From NCBI GenBank assembly GCA_030640725.1, contig DAOWIV010000276.1, positions 1 through 7,408 of the forward strand: DNA of 7,408 bases, written 5' to 3'. The notes under the pieces are model-generated. The model was not told the DNA's origin. It worked only from the letters and a program-made list of their open reading frames with translations, and made no database searches. The stretch comes from Methanosarcinales archaeon (GTDB taxonomy: Archaea; Halobacteriota; Methanosarcinia; Methanosarcinales; Methanogasteraceae). Positions 1 to 7,250 of the stretch are shown piece by piece (position 1 is the stretch's first letter; each line of letters starts with the position of its first letter). The translations under genes and the position numbers were made by a program.

Positions 1-612
1 AAGCGACAGACGTGTTAATGCGGATAGGTACTCGACTTCTGCAGAATCCAGATAGCGTCCCATAATCAGTGTACCACGAACAGGACCCTCGTTTTCACTG
101 GTCAGAATTGGTCTGGAAGAGATCAACATGGGGTTTTCAGGAACAAGGATGACCCCTGTGATGCCGCTCTCTATGTCGTCATGGGTTAAAAGGAAGTTAT
201 TGGCATTTAAATGTTCTGTAACGCTCTGTGGAATGGGCATTTCTTTTTCATCGTCTAAATCGAAGAACTTACCGAAAACGATCCTACCAGAGGAGTTTAA
301 AAAGAGCATAAGATTGAGGTTTGCTCCGGTGAACGTCTCATCAACGAGATTCGATTTGATGTATTCGTCGTTACCATCTTCAATAAACTCATAAGTATCA
401 TCCCATGCAGCCCAATCATTATTAAAAGCGTCCAGATCAGAGAGCGTATCTGACAGGGCATTTAAGACTCGTTCAAGGTTCTGTCCGGTATTCTGTTCCT
501 CCAGTTCGTCAAAACTGCTCAGCAAGATGATCTGTGAGGTGGCATATATAATAAGGATCATTAAAATAAGTGTTATACCGCTGACGAGCAATGTCTTCTT
601 ACGAAGTCTCAT
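1..612 (-). CDS. CHASE4-domain membrane sensor, probably a histidine kinase (N-terminal part, cut by left edge)
   Basis: The open frame starts at ATG 612 and runs without a stop through base 1, giving 204 residues of the N-terminal part of a larger protein. Residues 7-31 form a membrane anchor. The rest is an extracytoplasmic CHASE4 sensor: a helix with SFDELEEQN and ERVLNALSD (34-54), the hallmark DWAAWDDTY (66-74), then SSGRIVFGK (107-115), SSRPILTSE (165-173) and MGRYLDSAE (184-192). CHASE4 domains bind unknown small ligands and usually sit before HAMP, PAS or histidine-kinase modules, which would lie beyond the left edge, so the kinase assignment is inference. The gene begins 46 bases after the STAND-TPR stop on the same strand, consistent with an operon. 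GGGGT lies just upstream of ATG 612. An in-frame ATG at 636 would add eight residues but has a weaker context. The CHASE4 call is strong; the output domain is unseen. Confidence 0.88.
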   Translation of the reverse strand, partial: MRLRKKTLLVSGITLILMILIIYATSQIILLSSFDELEEQNTGQNLERVLNALSDTLSDLDAFNNDWAAWDDTYEFIEDGNDEYIKSNLVDETFTGANLNLMLFLNSSGRIVFGKFFDLDDEKEMPIPQSVTEHLNANNFLLTHDDIESGITGVILVPENPMLISSRPILTSENEGPVRGTLIMGRYLDSAEVEYLSALTRLSL

Positions 613-658
613 GTACTTACCCCATACTCCACACATCCAAATTTTGCAAATCTACTAC

Positions 659-3241
659 TTAAATATTTGCCAATAACTCTTCCACCTTTTTCACGTCCTC
701 TCCGTTTCCCTGATTCTTAAATAACTCCTTTGCGATCGCAAACTCCTTCTTTGCCTTTTCTGGTATTTCTATTTCTAAAAAAAGGATGCCGAGATTTACA
801 CGAGCCTCCGCATCATCCGGATCCATCCTCATCACTTCTCTGTACTCTTTTTCTGTTTCATCATATCGTTTCAAATCATATAACAAATTCCCAAGATTAT
901 AACGAACCTCGGTATCATCCGGATCTATCCTTATCGCTTCCCTGTACTCTTTTTCAGCTTCGCCATACCGTTTTAAACCTTTTAACAAATTTCCAAGATT
1001 ATAATGAGCCTTTGCATGATCCGGATCTCTACTTAGCACTCCCATGTACTCTTTTTCAGCTTCGCCATACCGTTCTAAATCGCATAACAAATTCCCCAGA
1101 TTATTGTGAGCCGTTGTATCATCCGGATATATCCTTATCGCTTCCCGGTACTCTTTTTCAGCTTCATCATACCGTTTTAAATCATATAACAAATTCCCAA
1201 GATTGTAATGAACCTCTGCATCATCCTGATTTATTCTTATCGCTTCCATGTACTCTTTTTCAGCTTCAGCATACTGTTTTAAGCCGTTTAATGAAATCCC
1301 AAGATTATTATGAGCTGCTGCATTATCCAAATATATACTTATCGCTTCTCTATAATATTCTATAGCTCTGCCATATTCTCTTTTAAACAAATAAAAATCT
1401 CCAAATCTCGTATAATCAATTGATATCCCTATATTATCGTTTAATTTCCTTCTAACTTCCAGTGCCTTATCAAAACATTCTTTGCCGATCTTAAACTCCT
1501 GTAACTTAAGATATGAGATTACAAGACTCATGTACAATTCTGCCCTCTTATGGTCATCTTTTACAATTTCCAGCAAATAATTATCAACCTTTATCCGCTC
1601 GTTTATCTCATCCTCACCCTCTTCTCTGAAGATTGGCAGATCGTAATGGACATGCGTTCTCATTTCCTTTTTCTTTGTAAAATCATAAGTTCCGCTCCTG
1701 AATCTCCATAAATCAGGTGCATATTTCGTTACTTCAGTTATTTCATATTCACTGCCGAATATCACGACAGGACGCTTAATTTCATAAAAGATGTCGCGAT
1801 GGAGATTCAAATATCCAAATATCCATGGGAATTGGTTGCAAATTCCTTCCATAAAATAAACAGTCATTTCATCAGTATTTTCCCAGTTCGATAAAACTCC
1901 CAACGGGTTAATATTTTTATTTAAATATATTTCATTGACGCGCAGATCATAAGATTCCACTTGCTTCACAAACTCTTCCGAATTAGCTGCTATGGCGAAT
2001 ATCAAACAATTTCTGCCTTTCGCCAGCCTTAATTCATTCAAGAATTCCTTCAATTGTTGGGTATACATCATACCAGATACTATAGAGCGCTCCAGAATTA
2101 CAAGATTATGCAAAATATCCCGGAATATCTTCCCACCACTCTTGCCATGTTCACTTTTTATTTTGCGTAATATCTCAAGATGTTTGGTCCCCAAGACCCC
2201 GAGACAATTATTCCTGATATCAGGTATAATCCTCTCAACATCCTCTATATTTATACTTTTTCTCTCTTTTTCAGACGCTACATTAGCCGAATTCCTGATC
2301 ATCCGTATGAAATCCTGTAAAATTCCGCCTGATCTCTTTATAGTTAGACCAAGTGCAACCACTGATATCAGACTTCCATCCATTCGATTCAACGCTATTT
2401 TTTCCAGTAATTTATAGTTATCCTTGTTTAACGCCCCATCTTCCTCAAACACGTTGATGTTTGGCAGGATCTGGTGGTCATCATAGTATCGGATCACACG
2501 CTGAAACTTGTTTGAGAACGGGATCGTAATCGGAACCGTGTAAATTATCTTACATGCAGGCTGGATCAGTGCAGTTGCATGTCCAAAGAATAAGTCTTCA
2601 GCCTGTTTCGGGGCAATCTTATCCAGATCATCGACTACGACGAGTAATCTCTTCCCCAACCCCTCATCACTCTCAGCAGCGAATATGATCCTGTTGATGT
2701 TCACTATCAGGTCGCTGATTCTCGGTTTGATTGTCTGCCTCATAATATCCTTCGTCTTTGATTGGTTCTTGATCTTTGTCATCAATCGAACCATGGCACT
2801 AAAACCAGTTATAAGCTCTAATCCCTCCTGTTCTTCATTAATCAACTCTACTATCCGTTCAGACCAGTTATCCAGTTCCTCTTTTAAATCCCCATCCAAT
2901 TCGATCTCTTCTGTTACGATCTCGTATATCTCGGATCCTATGGCTAACAGTACATCAACATACTTCACATCCATCATGTCCAATCGATCGTCTATTGAGA
3001 AGGATATGACGAAAAAATCGTTTTTTAGTTCATCTATGAGCCTGTTTAACTCAGTGGTCTTTCCGTTCCCACTTGTACCGGTGAAAAGTATCTTTGATGG
3101 CTTCGGGGTGCTCCTGATGGCACGTATTATATTGTCTATCGGACTCTCTCGTTCCACATAATATTCTTTCAGTTTCTTATCCTTTAGCGGCTCCTGCGGA
3201 TCAAATATCTCATAGACCTCTGAAAGATTGCTTGCTTTCAC
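659..3241 (-). CDS. STAND-like P-loop ATPase with C-terminal TPR repeats
   Basis: This 860-residue protein looks like a nucleotide-switched signalling or scaffold ATPase. Residues 1-50 are a leader with YYVERESPIDNIIRAIRS. Walker A is GTSGNGKT (55-62) followed by TELNRL; Walker B is LLVVVDDLDK (199-208). KIIYTVPITIPFS (231-243) resembles the sensor strand that follows, and SGGILQDFIRMIR (304-316) plus the segment around 340-385 resemble the helical and winged-helix parts of STAND-type ATPases. Residues about 390-521 form an unnamed domain ending in LNLHRD and APDLWRFRSGTYDF (508-521). Residues 563-637 hold two degenerate TPRs, and 641-844 hold six TPRs of exactly 34 residues. No signal peptide or membrane segment is visible, so it should be cytoplasmic. 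The start is GTG, supported by GGAGGG six bases upstream. The gene is AT-rich compared with its right-hand neighbours. No effector domain precedes the ATPase. The substrate or partner is unknown, and a defence role is only a possibility. Confidence 0.9.
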   Translation of the reverse strand: MKASNLSEVYEIFDPQEPLKDKKLKEYYVERESPIDNIIRAIRSTPKPSKILFTGTSGNGKTTELNRLIDELKNDFFVISFSIDDRLDMMDVKYVDVLLAIGSEIYEIVTEEIELDGDLKEELDNWSERIVELINEEQEGLELITGFSAMVRLMTKIKNQSKTKDIMRQTIKPRISDLIVNINRIIFAAESDEGLGKRLLVVVDDLDKIAPKQAEDLFFGHATALIQPACKIIYTVPITIPFSNKFQRVIRYYDDHQILPNINVFEEDGALNKDNYKLLEKIALNRMDGSLISVVALGLTIKRSGGILQDFIRMIRNSANVASEKERKSINIEDVERIIPDIRNNCLGVLGTKHLEILRKIKSEHGKSGGKIFRDILHNLVILERSIVSGMMYTQQLKEFLNELRLAKGRNCLIFAIAANSEEFVKQVESYDLRVNEIYLNKNINPLGVLSNWENTDEMTVYFMEGICNQFPWIFGYLNLHRDIFYEIKRPVVIFGSEYEITEVTKYAPDLWRFRSGTYDFTKKKEMRTHVHYDLPIFREEGEDEINERIKVDNYLLEIVKDDHKRAELYMSLVISYLKLQEFKIGKECFDKALEVRRKLNDNIGISIDYTRFGDFYLFKREYGRAIEYYREAISIYLDNAAAHNNLGISLNGLKQYAEAEKEYMEAIRINQDDAEVHYNLGNLLYDLKRYDEAEKEYREAIRIYPDDTTAHNNLGNLLCDLERYGEAEKEYMGVLSRDPDHAKAHYNLGNLLKGLKRYGEAEKEYREAIRIDPDDTEVRYNLGNLLYDLKRYDETEKEYREVMRMDPDDAEARVNLGILFLEIEIPEKAKKEFAIAKELFKNQGNGEDVKKVEELLANI
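710..1321 (-). repeat. Six tandem 102-bp TPR-coding units
   Basis: Inside the STAND-TPR gene, six consecutive 102-bp units begin at 1321, 1219, 1117, 1015, 913 and 811 (minus strand). Each encodes one 34-residue TPR of the form xxAHxNLGNLLxDLKRYxEAEKEYxEAIRIxPDD. Similarity extends to DNA level: the plus-strand string TACTCTTTTTCAGCTTC recurs in four of the units, and all break at the same codon. The last unit (811-710) is diverged, as is common at the end of a TPR array. The pattern points to expansion by tandem duplication, and copy number may vary between strains. Confidence 0.9.
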
Positions 3242-3247
3242 CCGTAT

Positions 3248-3253
3248 CCCTCC
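3248..3253 (-). promoter_or_regulatory. Shine-Dalgarno site for the STAND-TPR gene
   Basis: The minus strand reads GGAGGG six bases before the GTG at 3241-3239. This decides for the GTG start; the nearby ATG inside GGATGGAGG is out of frame and meets a stop within six codons. Confidence 0.7.
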
Positions 3254-3297
3254 ATCCTCGCCACTGAGCCCACATCCCTATCCCCTTTCCGGAGAGA

Positions 3298-3507
3298 TTA
3301 ATAACAACAACATCCCCTAATTCCCCCGCTCCGCAGCCTGTTCTGCTCTGTTTCCTGCCATCGATGCAGAACCTCCGGAGGAAGTGTAGCCCGAAAATCG
3401 TCTTCCCGGTACCCGGCGGCGCCTGTTATCAGTATTGCCTTGCCCACCGGGTAGCCCTCACCCAGTTTCACGTCCAGTCCAACGATTCCTGTTGATATAC
3501 GTTCCAT
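3298..3507 (-). pseudogene. KaiC/GvpD-like RecA-family ATPase remnant, frameshifted at Walker A and truncated
   Basis: The N-terminus MERISTGIVGLD, then GYPVGKAILITGAAG, is a clear KaiC-like (RecA superfamily) start. The open frame then turns into unrelated sequence and stops after 69 residues. Removing one base from the run at 3412-3414 restores GAAGTGKTIFGLHFLRRF and then CIDGRK, which is the expected Walker A and following helix. The restored frame still ends at 3210, inside the next gene, after about 98 residues. It loses recognisable family similarity after GRK (about 3351), so Walker B and the rest of the usual 230-270 residue domain are missing. Archaeal KaiC-like proteins are signalling ATPases often found near histidine kinases. 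GGGGTGA lies four bases before the ATG, so translation may still start. It is most likely a dead fragment. A sequencing error could explain the frameshift but not the truncation. Confidence 0.85.
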
Positions 3508-3511
3508 CTAT

Positions 3512-3518
3512 TCACCCC
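3512..3518 (-). promoter_or_regulatory. Strong Shine-Dalgarno site before the KaiC-like remnant
   Basis: The minus strand reads GGGGTGA four bases before ATG 3507. It closely matches the anti-SD complement GGAGGTGA and confirms the original start of the broken gene. Confidence 0.7.
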
Positions 3519-3572
3519 GACTCCAGGAGTTTGCGCGTAATGGACATTCCCGGTTAATATCTTGGGTGGTGG

Positions 3573-3580
3573 CATATAAA
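3573..3580 (-). promoter_or_regulatory. Archaeal TATA-like box for the leftward unit
   Basis: The minus strand reads TTTATATG preceded by the A-rich AAAACATA, resembling an archaeal TATA box with a BRE. Initiation about 25 bases downstream would fall near 3550, leaving a leader of roughly 40 bases before ATG 3507. It is the best promoter candidate for the KaiC remnant, STAND-TPR and CHASE4 genes together. It is assigned from sequence appearance only. Confidence 0.5.
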
Positions 3581-3595
3581 TATGTTTTGCAGAGC

Positions 3596-3643
3596 AGCAT
3601 GACACTTTTTAATTTAGTACGCTAACATGATGGATTTCATGCT
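3596..3643. repeat. Inverted repeat in the divergent intergenic region
   Basis: AGCATGA (3596-3602) and TCATGCT (3637-3643) are exact reverse complements 34 bases apart. A second CATGA at 3626-3630 pairs with TCATG at 3637-3641 across a six-base loop. The position upstream of the leftward TATA box would suit an operator, but arms this short can arise by chance. Confidence 0.3.
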
Positions 3644-3718
3644 ATACGGTCTCGAAATTGACACACCTCCAAATCCGGGATGATAGTGCGATTCATTAGA
3701 CTTGCTGGTTTTACGCAA

Positions 3719-3765
3719 GCAAATTTAAGATGGTTGCAGTCAATAGATGATGAATAAAATAACTT
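3719..3765 (+). promoter_or_regulatory. Tentative AT-rich promoter region of the nfeD-type gene
   Basis: Upstream of ATG 3802 there are two AT-rich candidates for a TATA element: GCAAATTTAAG near 3719-3729 and GAATAAAATAACTTA near 3752-3765. Neither is a good consensus match. A small CTTGC/GCAAG hairpin (3701-3719) lies next to the first. The ribosome site is the weak GGGAATGAG (3788-3796). Nothing else was recognised between 3644 and 3801. Confidence 0.25.
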
Positions 3766-3801
3766 ACAGCCACCCTCGGGAAAACAGGGAATGAGATTAC
3801 G

Positions 3802-5118
3802 ATGAAACACATACTACACCCTCCCGCGCCCGCACCGCGGGCTTTGTTAACATTACTGGCTTTGCTTGCTCTGCTCATATCGCTGCCAGGATGCAGCGCG
3901 TCTGTCGTCTATGTGATCGGGGTGGATGACATGATCACGGCAGGGACCGAGATGCAGATCAGCCGCGGCATTGATCATGCAGCCGGGATCGGTGCTGAGG
4001 CGGTATTGATCGAACTTGACACGCCGGGCGGGCTTGTTACGTCGATGGAAGGTATTGTGTCGAGTATAGAGAACTCGCAGGTGCCTGTGGTAGTGTTTGT
4101 GCCACAGGGTAATCGTGCGTTCTCTGCCGGAGCATTCATCCTGCTTTCAGGGCATATCGCAGCAATGGCGTCCGGCACAGCCACCGGAGCAGCAACGCCG
4201 ATTGAGATAACGACGACTGGCACAACAGCGGCAGAAAATAAGACGATTAACGCGTACGCTGCCCGGATGCGTGGAATCGCTGAAAAGAGAGATCGATCGG
4301 TGGAGACGGCTGAGAAATTCGTCACAGAGGGGCTTTCCCTGACCGCGGATGAAGCACTGGACCGTGGCGTGATCGACCTGATCGCCACAGACCGACGCGA
4401 CCTTTTTGATCGCCTCGATGGCAGAACCGTGAACGTATCAGGCAGTTCGATAACTCTACACACAAAAGAAGCGGTCTTTGTTGAAGACAAGCCGTCGTTG
4501 GTGGTTTCGATTGTCGATATCATCAGCAACCCTCAGATAGCATTTGTATTGTTTCTGATCGGGATGTACGGGATAATCTACGGGCTTGCATCACCTGGTA
4601 CGTATGTTCCTGAGATGGTCGGGGCGATAGCGATGATACTTGCGCTGTACGGGATGGGGATGTTCTCGGTCAGCACATTTGGCGCGATATTGATCGTTGC
4701 AGCCATGATACTCTTTATAGCGGAGGCTCTCACACCGACATTCGGGATATTGACGCTTGGCGGCGTCATCTGCCTGATTATGGGTGCGCTCATGCTCCCG
4801 CAGGAGCCGCTTCTGCCGGAAGACTGGATCACTGGCTTCAGGCGCACGGTTTTTGTGGTGGCGATCCTGTCAGCAGGAATTGTCGTGCTTGGTCTCGGGC
4901 TTGTCCTGAAGGCGAGGGTGCGGAAACCGACGACCGGGCAGGAAGAACTGATCGGCACGACCGTCAGGGCGGAGACTGACATCGGTCCTGATAGCAGTGG
5001 CACCGTGAAGGTTCACGGCGAGATATGGCGGGCGACAGCAGCAGGACCGGTGCTGAGAGGGGAGACTGCGGTGATCGTGGGTGTGGACGGGCTTACTTTG
5101 ATCCTCGAGAAGAAGTGA
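3802..5118 (+). CDS. nfeD: NfeD-type membrane-bound serine protease (long form, ClpP-like domain plus OB-fold tail)
   Basis: This 438-residue protein has the complete long NfeD architecture. Residues 12-31 form a signal or lipoprotein-like leader ending in SLPGC. Residues 35-230 form a ClpP-class protease domain with ELDTPGGLV (71-79). The nucleophile is Ser108 in AFSAGAF, and the likely general base is Lys147 in ENKTINAYAARM, a spacing close to the Ser-Lys dyad known in the Pyrococcus homologue PH1510. Five hydrophobic segments follow (about 244-262, 269-288, 292-308, 314-332, 349-370). An NfeD OB-fold domain occupies about 378-438 (LIGTTVRAETDIGP, then GEIWRA). Known relatives cleave the hydrophobic end of stomatin/slipin proteins in membrane quality control. 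No slipin gene is next to it here: the downstream gene is convergent and unrelated. ATG 3802 is the first start that gives an intact leader; the ATG at 3791 hits a stop at once. Confidence 0.93.
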   Translation: MKHILHPPAPAPRALLTLLALLALLISLPGCSASVVYVIGVDDMITAGTEMQISRGIDHAAGIGAEAVLIELDTPGGLVTSMEGIVSSIENSQVPVVVFVPQGNRAFSAGAFILLSGHIAAMASGTATGAATPIEITTTGTTAAENKTINAYAARMRGIAEKRDRSVETAEKFVTEGLSLTADEALDRGVIDLIATDRRDLFDRLDGRTVNVSGSSITLHTKEAVFVEDKPSLVVSIVDIISNPQIAFVLFLIGMYGIIYGLASPGTYVPEMVGAIAMILALYGMGMFSVSTFGAILIVAAMILFIAEALTPTFGILTLGGVICLIMGALMLPQEPLLPEDWITGFRRTVFVVAILSAGIVVLGLGLVLKARVRKPTTGQEELIGTTVRAETDIGPDSSGTVKVHGEIWRATAAGPVLRGETAVIVGVDGLTLILEKK

Positions 5119-5220
5119 GAACAGACATTTCCACGACCCCCGGGTTTAGTACTGCCACCATACAGTTAATTCACTCCACGTCTGGATATAATCGGTCATA
5201 CCACCAGCCATGCGTGGTCC

Positions 5221-5240
5221 CCAAAATCCAAAAAGCCAGC
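5221..5240 (-). terminator. Possible T-rich terminator of the leftward exported-protein gene
   Basis: Read on the minus strand, 28 bases after the stop codon, the sequence is GGCTTTTTGGATTTTGG. Archaeal terminators are often just T-runs without a strong hairpin. A small ACCAC/GTGGT hairpin (5200-5218) follows rather than precedes it. No T-run was seen for the converging plus-strand gene. Confidence 0.3.
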
Positions 5241-5267
5241 CATTCTAACACCCTGGCAACACGACAG

Positions 5268-7250
5268 TCACGACAGCAGAACCACGTCACCGAACTCCTC
5301 TTCTCGTGAATCGGCTGCGAACGCCATGAATGCAAACACGCACCAGACCACCACTCCCACGAAGAGAAGGATATATCCGATCATCAACATGCAGAACTGA
5401 CCCAGCAGGAATAACCAGTGGTTATTGAGCTGGTCCGCACGGGAGCTGCTTGCATTGTACAACTCCTGCTCGCCTGCTGCCCGGTATTCGTTTGCGGCAG
5501 TCTCGGTCCGGTTTACTGCAAACCTGTACCCATCCGATGTTCCATCATAAGCAAATGGATTGACCAGCAGTTTTACGTCGCCCCACTGGTACAGGTCTTC
5601 GGACGCACACCTGATCGCATCCTCTGCGTCCACACGGTGGTTGTTTGCGCTCTCGATCTTCTGATTGTAGGATGACACCGATTCTGCCGCCAGTTCCTGC
5701 GCAGCGTTGCACTGGTCAGGTGAGTTCAGAAGCTCGTACGTTATGGCAGCATGTCGGTATGCAATGATCTTTGTGCGGTCGTCCTCAGCGTCTGCCGCCA
5801 TCTTCTCAAAATAGGTAGACTCCTTCTGCAGTATGCCGGTTATATAATCATCAGACATTTTATAAACATTGGTCTGCGCCTGCGTCTTCGCGCTCTTTTG
5901 CATGGTATCCACAGCGATTCCTGCGACCAGAAGATCGTTTGTCGCCGCCCCGTGATCGCCCGCACCAGTCTTCCTGACCGCCTGATCCATCGCATCAAGG
6001 AACGTAACAGACGCCTGTGAGACGCTCGCAACCGATGCCCACTGCTCAGCACTCTCTGCGCTTGCGGACAGCATTCCGAGAGCCTTGCCTGCGATATTTG
6101 ATGCATCCGGGCTTCCTGATCCCTGAATGGTCTGCAATGCATCCTTCGTCGCTGCGATATCGATCGGTGTTGCGGTCGCCTTCAGCGCGATGGTTCCGTT
6201 CCCTGCGCTATGTGAGAGGAGGTGGCGCCAGGAGTATGTCCTGCCAACCACGGTTTCCCCGCGGAACCGGAGCGTAAACGTGAGTGCCACCGAACTTCCT
6301 TTCGGTATTGTGGAAGCAGGCAGGTTAACCGACATCCAGTCGTCCTTCCCGTCCCCCGGTTGGCTTTCATCACGAACGATCTTGACAGAGGTGATGTCCT
6401 TGTATCCAAGCGCTTCGCTCAGCGTTATCTCCAGCGGGACTGATTTCAACACGTCAACCCGCCCAAAGTCCGGATTGTATGATGACATCTCAAATTTGAC
6501 CTCATGTTTAACCGTTACTGTTACTGTGATGGTCTGTGATCCGGCTTTTCCTGCATCGATGCGCAGTTTGCCCTGATGCTCACCTTCCGGTGCTGATACG
6601 GGTATTGTGATCGTCAGTGTGGCAGTGCCAGCACTCTGTTCTGAAATCGTCGATGGATTGTTCACGCTAAACGTCATTCCTGCATCAGGATTGCCGTAAG
6701 CAGCCACGCTGCCCAGGGTCATCGAGGTATCACCGTCGTTTACGATCTGAAACGTCTTTTCGACCTTAAAGCCGGTCTTCTCCATCTCCTTTCTCGGTTT
6801 GTTGAATACCACCGGGTCGTCTATCTTGATGTTCTGGAGCGAGGCAAGGTGCGCCGGGACAAGGCGATCGACGTTGATGGTGATGGTGCCGCTGCCATAC
6901 GAGAAATCAGCGGTTGCGGAGTATGTTCCTTCGCTGACCGTCCCTGCAACACGCACCTTGATCTGCACACTCTTCGTGGCGCCAGAAGCAATGGTTATGG
7001 GAAAAGAGGTTACCTTTGTCAGATTAATGCCGCTTTCTGACACCCGGAGCGATGGTGCATACACAGTCATGCTCGCGTTCCCGGTATTTTTCAGCGTGAG
7101 TGTTACCGTCTTCTCCTTTGCTTTCGCATCCCCATACCGTGCATCAAGCGAGATGTCACACGTTGCGCCGGTAACTGAGAGTTTATCTGCCTGCGCAGTC
7201 TGCACGAGCACGACAAACACCAGAAACAGCAACGCAGCCTTCTTTATCAT
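5268..7250 (-). CDS. Exported membrane-anchored protein with Ig-like domains and a helical region, function unknown
   Basis: This 660-residue protein is counted from ATG 7250. Residues 1-21 are a signal peptide (MIKKAALLFLVFVV, cleavage probably after AQA). Residues 22-128, 160-250 and 251-363 look like beta-rich Ig-like domains of the kind that stabilise archaeal surface proteins, with phrases such as VTLTLKNTGNASMTV and FQIVNDGDTSMTLGS. Residues 364-605 are Ala/Ser/Glu-rich and mostly helical. A 34-residue hydrophobic stretch (612-645) follows, long enough for one long or two short membrane spans, then a short acidic tail. Five N-glycosylation sequons (N58, N76, N351, N580, N599) fit an extracellular location. 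A GTG three bases further upstream is possible, but GAGGTGAT is better spaced for ATG, and this ATG overlaps the previous gene's stop as TGATG, a sign of translational coupling. It may be an envelope or transport accessory protein working with that neighbour. No enzyme motif was seen. Confidence 0.85.
   Translation of the reverse strand: MIKKAALLFLVFVVLVQTAQADKLSVTGATCDISLDARYGDAKAKEKTVTLTLKNTGNASMTVYAPSLRVSESGINLTKVTSFPITIASGATKSVQIKVRVAGTVSEGTYSATADFSYGSGTITINVDRLVPAHLASLQNIKIDDPVVFNKPRKEMEKTGFKVEKTFQIVNDGDTSMTLGSVAAYGNPDAGMTFSVNNPSTISEQSAGTATLTITIPVSAPEGEHQGKLRIDAGKAGSQTITVTVTVKHEVKFEMSSYNPDFGRVDVLKSVPLEITLSEALGYKDITSVKIVRDESQPGDGKDDWMSVNLPASTIPKGSSVALTFTLRFRGETVVGRTYSWRHLLSHSAGNGTIALKATATPIDIAATKDALQTIQGSGSPDASNIAGKALGMLSASAESAEQWASVASVSQASVTFLDAMDQAVRKTGAGDHGAATNDLLVAGIAVDTMQKSAKTQAQTNVYKMSDDYITGILQKESTYFEKMAADAEDDRTKIIAYRHAAITYELLNSPDQCNAAQELAAESVSSYNQKIESANNHRVDAEDAIRCASEDLYQWGDVKLLVNPFAYDGTSDGYRFAVNRTETAANEYRAAGEQELYNASSSRADQLNNHWLFLLGQFCMLMIGYILLFVGVVVWCVFAFMAFAADSREEEFGDVVLLS

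Noticed and set aside
128..394. Plus-strand open frame of 88 residues
   Set aside because: It lies antisense to the clear CHASE4 domain, whose motifs run through the same bases.
710..1321. CRISPR-like regular repeats
   Set aside because: The 102-bp period encodes in-frame 34-residue TPRs and has no repeat-spacer structure.
730..1365. 211-residue plus-strand open frame with repeated LPCTLFQLRHTVLN-like peptides
   Set aside because: It is the antisense shadow of the 102-bp TPR repeats and has no independent family signature.
1992..3161. Two plus-strand open frames (1992-2417 and 2685-3161)
   Set aside because: Both are antisense to the ATPase core of the STAND-TPR gene and show no recognisable domain.
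3975..5003. Minus-strand open frames opposite the nfeD-type gene (3975-4529 and 4578-5003)
   Set aside because: They are Ser/Thr/Ile-rich shadows; the plus strand encodes a complete NfeD protein with catalytic motifs.
5200..5218. ACCAC/GTGGT hairpin as an intrinsic terminator
   Set aside because: The five-base stem is not followed by a T-run in either direction.
5025..5309. Plus-strand open frame overlapping the nfeD end and the convergent gap
   Set aside because: Its first third is an out-of-frame copy of the NfeD tail and the rest is low-complexity with no start signal.
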